Positions 6,203 through 9,658 of a stretch of 9,658 nt of DNA are shown here, one piece after another. The position numbers and the translations under genes were made by a program. The stretch's first letter is position 1; the number at the start of each line of letters is the position of its first letter. Below the pieces are notes generated by a model, which was not told the DNA's origin, made no database searches, and saw only the letters and a program-made list of their open reading frames with translations. Location: the NCBI RefSeq assembly GCF_938036805.1, contig NZ_CALHWC010000179.1:1-9658 (forward strand), read 5' to 3'. This DNA is from an uncultured Streptococcus sp. (GTDB lineage: Bacteria; Bacillota; Bacilli; Lactobacillales; Streptococcaceae).

Positions 6203-6750
6203 CCCATATTACTCTCGCTGTCACGGGCAGTATTTCGGCCTATAAAGCAGCAGATATTACGAGCCAGCTGGGCAAGCTAGGCTACAGTGTGTCTGTTCTC
6301 ATGACGGAAGCTGCCAGTCACTTTATCACCCCGCTGACCTTACAGGTTTTATCAAAGAATCCTGTTTCCCTTGACCTAATGGACGAGCCGAGGCCAGACA
6401 AGGTAAACCATATTGAAATCGGCAAAGAAACGAATCTTTTCTTAGTCGCTCCCGCAACAGCTAACACCATCGCCAAACTAGCTAATGGTCTAGCTGATAA
6501 TATGGTAACCGCTACTGCCCTTGCTCTCCCATCTCATGTCAAAAAAGCCATCGCGCCAGCTATGAATACCAAGATGTATGAAAATCCCCTAACTCAGCAC
6601 AATTTGGAAAGATTAAAAAAATTTGGCTGGGAGATTATCGAACCGCGTGAAGCTGTTCTAGCTTGCGGAGATCATGGAACTGGTGCTCTAGCTGATGTCA
6701 ATATTATTATAGAAAAAGTAAAGGAAATTATAAATGAGAAAACAATCTAG
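6199..6750 (+). CDS. coaC: Phosphopantothenoylcysteine decarboxylase (CoaC)
   Basis: An FMN-dependent enzyme that decarboxylates 4'-phosphopantothenoylcysteine to 4'-phosphopantetheine, the step after CoaB. The 183-residue cytoplasmic protein shows the flavin-binding start AVTGSISAYKAADI, NHIEIG with the catalytic His 71, PATANTIAKLANGLADN (85-101), PAMNTKMYENP (120-130, with Asn 123) and ACGDHGTGALAD (155-166, with Cys 156). These are the conserved motifs of the HFCD flavoprotein family. It starts inside the end of coaB (ATGA overlap), preceded by AAAGGAGA within coaB. Its last 17 bases overlap panT. Length is normal for a stand-alone CoaC. Confidence 0.96.
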   Translation: MTHITLAVTGSISAYKAADITSQLGKLGYSVSVLMTEAASHFITPLTLQVLSKNPVSLDLMDEPRPDKVNHIEIGKETNLFLVAPATANTIAKLANGLADNMVTATALALPSHVKKAIAPAMNTKMYENPLTQHNLERLKKFGWEIIEPREAVLACGDHGTGALADVNIIIEKVKEIINEKTI

Positions 6751-7297
6751 TATCGCGCAAATTGCTATCTTTTTTGCTATTATGTTAGTGCTCCATCTGC
6801 TGAGCTCTGTTATTTTCAACCTACTACCGGTTCCGATTAAACCGACCATTATTCATATTCCAGTTATTATCGCTAGTATTATCTACGGACCGCGAATTGG
6901 AGCTGTTCTTGGAGCTCTGATGGGGGTAATCAGTGTTGTGACCAACACTGTTGTCCTGCTACCAACTAGCTACCTCTTCAGTCCTTTTGTAGAAAACGGC
7001 AGCATCAATTCATTGATGATCGCTATGGTTCCACGTATTCTAATCGGAATCACCCCGTATTTTGTCTACAAATGGATGAAAAACAAGCCAGGTTTAGTTT
7101 TAGCTGGTGCCGTGGGCTCAATGACCAACACCATCTTCGTTCTCGGAGGAATTTTCATTCTATTTTCATCTGTTTACAATGGAGATATCAAAGCCATGCT
7201 TGCATTGATTTTTTCAGCTAATGCAATCTCAGAAATGATTATTTCTGCTATCCTTACAGTTGCAATCGTTCCAGCACTTGAAAAACTTAAAAAATAA
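6734..7297 (+). CDS. panT: ECF transporter S component, pantothenate-type (PanT)
   Basis: A 187-residue hydrophobic protein with about six membrane segments (roughly 7-32, 38-52, 54-77, 95-113, 120-146, 155-185). It looks like the substrate-binding S component of a group II ECF vitamin transporter, which borrows the shared EcfA-A'-T module encoded elsewhere. An AxxxA pattern typical of EcfT contact is present near the start (AIFFA, 11-15). Overlap with coaC by 17 bp and co-transcription with two CoA genes point to pantothenate as substrate. That assignment rests on context and recalled PanT similarity, not on a binding-site motif I can see. The ribosome site AAAGGAA lies inside coaC. The stop codon is part of the operon terminator. 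Confidence 0.9.
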   Translation: MRKQSSIAQIAIFFAIMLVLHLLSSVIFNLLPVPIKPTIIHIPVIIASIIYGPRIGAVLGALMGVISVVTNTVVLLPTSYLFSPFVENGSINSLMIAMVPRILIGITPYFVYKWMKNKPGLVLAGAVGSMTNTIFVLGGIFILFSSVYNGDIKAMLALIFSANAISEMIISAILTVAIVPALEKLKK

Positions 7298-7321
7298 TCA
7301 CCTAGCGTGATTATTTTTTTT
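7291..7321 (+). terminator. Terminator of the coaB-coaC-panT operon
   Basis: AAAATAATCAC (7291-7301) and GTGATTATTTT (7307-7317) form a stem around CTAGC, continuing into a run of T to 7321. The panT stop codon TAA (7295-7297) is inside the left arm, so translation termination and hairpin formation are physically linked. Confidence 0.9.
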
Positions 7322-7374
7322 GATCCAAACATGCTCATTTTTTCAAAGTATTTCACTATTTTTTAGGTCAGTAC

Positions 7375-7403
7375 TTTCAAAAAATATGAAAATATGTTAC
7401 AAT
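7375..7403 (+). promoter_or_regulatory. pgm promoter (extended -10)
   Basis: TACAAT (7398-7403) is preceded by TGT, giving the extended -10 form TGnTACAAT. The hexamer 17 bp upstream is TTTCAA (7375-7380), a weak -35. The predicted start is near 7410, giving a leader of about 83 nt before ATG 7493. The ribosome site AAAGGAG (7477-7483) is well placed. Confidence 0.65.
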
Positions 7404-7418
7404 GAAAGCGATTGAACA
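7403..7418 (+). promoter_or_regulatory. Possible CcpA operator (cre) over the pgm start site
   Basis: ATGAAAGCGATTGAA (7402-7416) matches the cre consensus WTGNAANCGNWNNCW except for one base (C to A at the penultimate position). It lies over the predicted start site, where CcpA binding would repress. The match is imperfect on the right half, so this is a candidate only. Confidence 0.35.
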
Positions 7419-7422
7419 AACA

Positions 7423-7465
7423 AGAAAATCTTGTGCCCTTTCTTAAAACCACACAGTGATTTTCT
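7423..7465 (+). other. Alternative base pairing in the pgm leader
   Basis: AGAAAATC (7423-7430) is the exact complement of GATTTTCT (7458-7465). The same left segment can also form a local hairpin, ACAAGA-AAA-TCTTGT (7420-7434). The two pairings are mutually exclusive. Neither touches the ribosome site directly, and no terminator follows, so a regulatory role is only a possibility. Confidence 0.3.
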
Positions 7466-7492
7466 ATCTTAAATATAAAGGAGACTCCATCT

Positions 7493-9211
7493 ATGACCTA
7501 TCAAGAAAACTTCAAAAAATGGCTTGACTTCGCTGAACTTCCTGACTATCTTCGGAAAGAGTTAGAAGGTATGGACGAAAAAACTAAGGAAGATGCCTTT
7601 TATACAAACCTTGAGTTTGGTACTGCTGGTATGCGTGGCTTGATCGGCGCTGGTACCAACCGTATCAATATTTATGTTGTCCGTCAGGCAACCGAAGGTT
7701 TGGCTCGCTTGATTGAAGAAAAAGGTGATGAGTTCAAAAAACGCGGTGTTGCGATTGCTTACGACTCTCGTCATTTCTCACCAGAATTTGCCTTTGAATC
7801 TGCTGCAGTCTTAGCTAAACATGGCATCAAGTCTTATGTATTTGAAAGCCTACGCCCAACACCAGAACTTTCATTTGCAGTGCGCCATTTGGGAACTTTT
7901 GCTGGTATCATGATTACAGCCAGCCACAACCCTGCTCCATTTAACGGCTACAAGGTATATGGTGAAGACGGCGGACAAATGCCTCCGCATGATGCAGATG
8001 CATTGACTGACTATATCCGTGCGATTGAAAATCCTTTTGCTATTGAGGTCGCTGACGTTGAAGCTGAAAAAGCTTCTGGTTTGATTGAAGTGATTGGCGA
8101 TGCTATTGATGCTGAATACCTCAAGGAAGTTAAAGATGTCAATATCAACCAAAAACTGATTGATGAATACGGTAAGGACATGAAGATTGTCTACACTCCT
8201 CTGCACGGTACTGGTGAAATGTTGGCTCGTCGCGCTTTGGCTCAAGCAGGATTTGATTCTGTAGAAGTTGTTGAAGCTCAAGCTGTAGCTGATCCAGACT
8301 TCTCTACTGTTAAGTCTCCAAACCCTGAAAGCCAAGCAGCCTTTGCCTTAGCTGAAGAATTAGGCCGCAAGGTTGGTGCAGATGTCTTGGTTGCAACTGA
8401 CCCAGATGCTGACCGTGTCGGTGTAGAAGTTCTGCAAAAAGACGGCAGCTATCTCAACCTTTCAGGTAACCAAATCGGAGCCATTATGGCTAAATACATC
8501 TTGGAAGCTCATAAGAGTGCTGGAACTCTGCCAGCTAACGCAGCTCTCTGCAAGTCTATCGTTTCTACTGACTTGGTGACTAAGATTGCTGAAAGTTATG
8601 GCGCAACCATGTTCAATGTCTTGACTGGTTTCAAATTTATCGCTGAAAAGATTCAAGAATTCGAAGAAAAACACAATCACACCTACATGATGGGATTTGA
8701 AGAAAGCTTCGGCTATCTGATTAAGCCATTTGTACGTGATAAAGACGCTATCCAAGCTGTTTTGGTTGTAGCTGAGCTAGCTGCCTACTACCGCTCACGT
8801 GGCTTGACTCTGGCTGACGGTATTGAAGAAATCTACAAAGAATATGGTTACTTTGCTGAAAAGACTATCTCTGTCACTCTGTCAGGTGTTGATGGAGCTG
8901 AGCAAATCAAGGCTATCATGGCTAAGTTCCGTGACAATGGTCCAAAAGATTTCAACGCTACTGCTATTTCTGTTACTGAAGACTTTAAGGCGCAGACTTC
9001 TACTGCAGCAGACGGTACTGTTACAGCTCTGACAACTCCTCCAAGCGATGTGCTGAAATACACCTTGGCTGACGGTTCATGGATTGCTGTCCGTCCATCC
9101 GGAACAGAACCAAAAATCAAGTTCTACATTGCCGTTGTCGGTGATAGCAATGAGGATGCTCAAGCAAAAATTGCTGCTATTGAAGCAGAGATTAATGCCT
9201 TTATCAAGTAA
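7493..9211 (+). CDS. pgm: Phosphoglucomutase / phospho-sugar mutase
   Basis: Interconverts glucose-6-phosphate and glucose-1-phosphate in the cytoplasm, supplying UDP-glucose for capsule, wall polysaccharide and glycolipid synthesis. The 572-residue protein has all four sites of the alpha-D-phosphohexomutase family: the phosphoserine loop TASHNP (142-147, Ser 144), the metal loop DPDADR (303-308, Asp 303/305/307), the sugar-binding loop GFEES (401-405) and the phosphate-binding loop RPSGTEPK (534-541). FGTAGMRG (42-49) is the typical N-terminal motif. Length is normal for the Firmicute PgcA/Pgm type. The start is fixed by AAAGGAG eight or so bases upstream. It is a single-gene unit with its own promoter and terminator, and its regular, moderate-GC codon use suggests high expression. 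Confidence 0.97.
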   Translation: MTYQENFKKWLDFAELPDYLRKELEGMDEKTKEDAFYTNLEFGTAGMRGLIGAGTNRINIYVVRQATEGLARLIEEKGDEFKKRGVAIAYDSRHFSPEFAFESAAVLAKHGIKSYVFESLRPTPELSFAVRHLGTFAGIMITASHNPAPFNGYKVYGEDGGQMPPHDADALTDYIRAIENPFAIEVADVEAEKASGLIEVIGDAIDAEYLKEVKDVNINQKLIDEYGKDMKIVYTPLHGTGEMLARRALAQAGFDSVEVVEAQAVADPDFSTVKSPNPESQAAFALAEELGRKVGADVLVATDPDADRVGVEVLQKDGSYLNLSGNQIGAIMAKYILEAHKSAGTLPANAALCKSIVSTDLVTKIAESYGATMFNVLTGFKFIAEKIQEFEEKHNHTYMMGFEESFGYLIKPFVRDKDAIQAVLVVAELAAYYRSRGLTLADGIEEIYKEYGYFAEKTISVTLSGVDGAEQIKAIMAKFRDNGPKDFNATAISVTEDFKAQTSTAADGTVTALTTPPSDVLKYTLADGSWIAVRPSGTEPKIKFYIAVVGDSNEDAQAKIAAIEAEINAFIK

Positions 9212-9231
9212 AATAACACTATCAACCAATC

Positions 9232-9266
9232 AACCAGAGAATGAAATTCACATTCTCTGGTTTTTC
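9232..9266 (+). terminator. Terminator of pgm
   Basis: AACCAGAGAATG (9232-9243) pairs perfectly over 12 bp with CATTCTCTGGTT (9251-9262) around AAATTCA, followed by more T. It lies 20 bases past the pgm stop codon. Confidence 0.93.
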
Positions 9267-9297
9267 GTTTCCAAATCAAGCATTTTTCTGCTTTTTA

Positions 9298-9306
9298 TGG
9301 CATACT
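9298..9306 (+). promoter_or_regulatory. Possible promoter of the thioredoxin-like gene
   Basis: TGG followed by CATACT (9301-9306) resembles an extended -10 with four of six bases matching TATAAT. No convincing -35 is seen. It sits between the pgm terminator and the next gene, which needs its own start. The predicted start near 9313 would give a leader of about 23 nt carrying the ribosome site TGAGGA. Confidence 0.4.
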
Positions 9307-9335
9307 AGTTTTATCAAAAGAAATGAGGATTATTT

Positions 9336-9658
9336 ATGGAACAATTTGCTCAAAATATTAAAGACTTAGAAGTTACAACTGTTGACCGTGCTCGTCAAGC
9401 AATTGCTGACAAAGAGACAGCAACTTTCTTCGTAGGTCGCAGAACTTGCCCTTACTGCCGTAAATTCGCTGCTACTCTTGCTGGCGTTGTCGCTGATACT
9501 AAGGCGCATATTTTCTTCATCAACAGCGAAGAAGGCAGCGAATTAGAGAAACTGCAAGCCTTCCGCTCTGAATACAGCATTCCGACGGTTCCTGGTTTTG
9601 TTCATGTTCAAGACGGCCAAGTAGCTGTTCGTTGTGATTCTTCTATGACTGCAGATGA
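9336..9658 (+). CDS. Thioredoxin-fold protein, bacteriocin transport accessory type, cut by window edge
   Basis: The frame from ATG 9336 (ribosome site TGAGGA upstream) is open for 107 codons to the window end. The protein begins MEQFAQNIKDLEVTTVDRAR. It has the redox motif RTCPYCRKF with Cys 38 and Cys 41 (CxxC), and SIPTVPGF, where Pro 83 is the likely cis-proline of the thioredoxin fold. No signal peptide is seen, so it is probably cytoplasmic. Proteins like this are annotated as bacteriocin transport accessory protein (Bta) in streptococci and lie next to pgm in some genomes I recall. That name comes from a family link, and here no bacteriocin gene is visible. A general thiol-disulfide role is equally possible. 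A short C-terminal part (perhaps 10-20 residues) is missing. Confidence 0.88.
   Translation, partial: MEQFAQNIKDLEVTTVDRARQAIADKETATFFVGRRTCPYCRKFAATLAGVVADTKAHIFFINSEEGSELEKLQAFRSEYSIPTVPGFVHVQDGQVAVRCDSSMTAD

Noticed and set aside
7871..8335. A 154-codon antisense open frame inside pgm
   Set aside because: pgm is intact with all its motifs. The antisense frame has no promoter or ribosome site and arises from the regular codon use of pgm.

Overview
The window looks like chromosome of an oral streptococcus (mitis/sanguinis-type). The housekeeping proteins read as typical streptococcal sequences. CoaB and CoaC are separate proteins instead of a fused CoaBC, and the core order fhs / coaB-coaC-panT / pgm matches what I recall from streptococcal genomes. 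I cannot name the species from sequence alone.

Layout. (1) 1-1601, minus strand: fhs (formate-tetrahydrofolate ligase), missing about 23 C-terminal residues beyond the window edge. (2) 1661-5460, minus strand: an AT-richer accessory block between fhs and coaB. Read in its own direction (high to low coordinates) it holds the 3' relict of an LPXTG surface protein with a retained terminator, a 66-residue unknown protein, a 43-bp palindrome, and an 842-residue sortase-anchored protein of the SEC10/PgrA surface-exclusion type with a strong terminator. Last comes a 220-codon membrane-protein gene split by an in-frame TAA. (3) 5510-7297, plus strand: coaB-coaC-panT, an overlapping operon for coenzyme A synthesis and pantothenate uptake, closed by a terminator. 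(4) 7493-9211, plus strand: pgm (phosphoglucomutase) with its own promoter, a possible cre site and a structured leader, closed by a 12-bp-stem terminator. (5) 9336-end, plus strand: a thioredoxin-fold protein of the bacteriocin transport accessory type, truncated by the window edge.

How the genes work together. Fhs supplies one-carbon units (10-formyl-THF) to purine and formyl-Met synthesis. PanT imports pantothenate; CoaB and CoaC carry out two consecutive middle steps of CoA synthesis. Pgm links glycolysis to UDP-glucose, capsule and wall polysaccharides.

The accessory block is the unusual part. Its visible products are a long coiled-coil surface stalk displaying a globular head, a decayed membrane protein, a small helical protein and debris of an older surface-protein gene. 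No conjugation, transposase, integrase or CRISPR gene is visible. The site between fhs and coaB therefore looks like a place where surface-protein cargo has turned over, not an active mobile element contained in this window.
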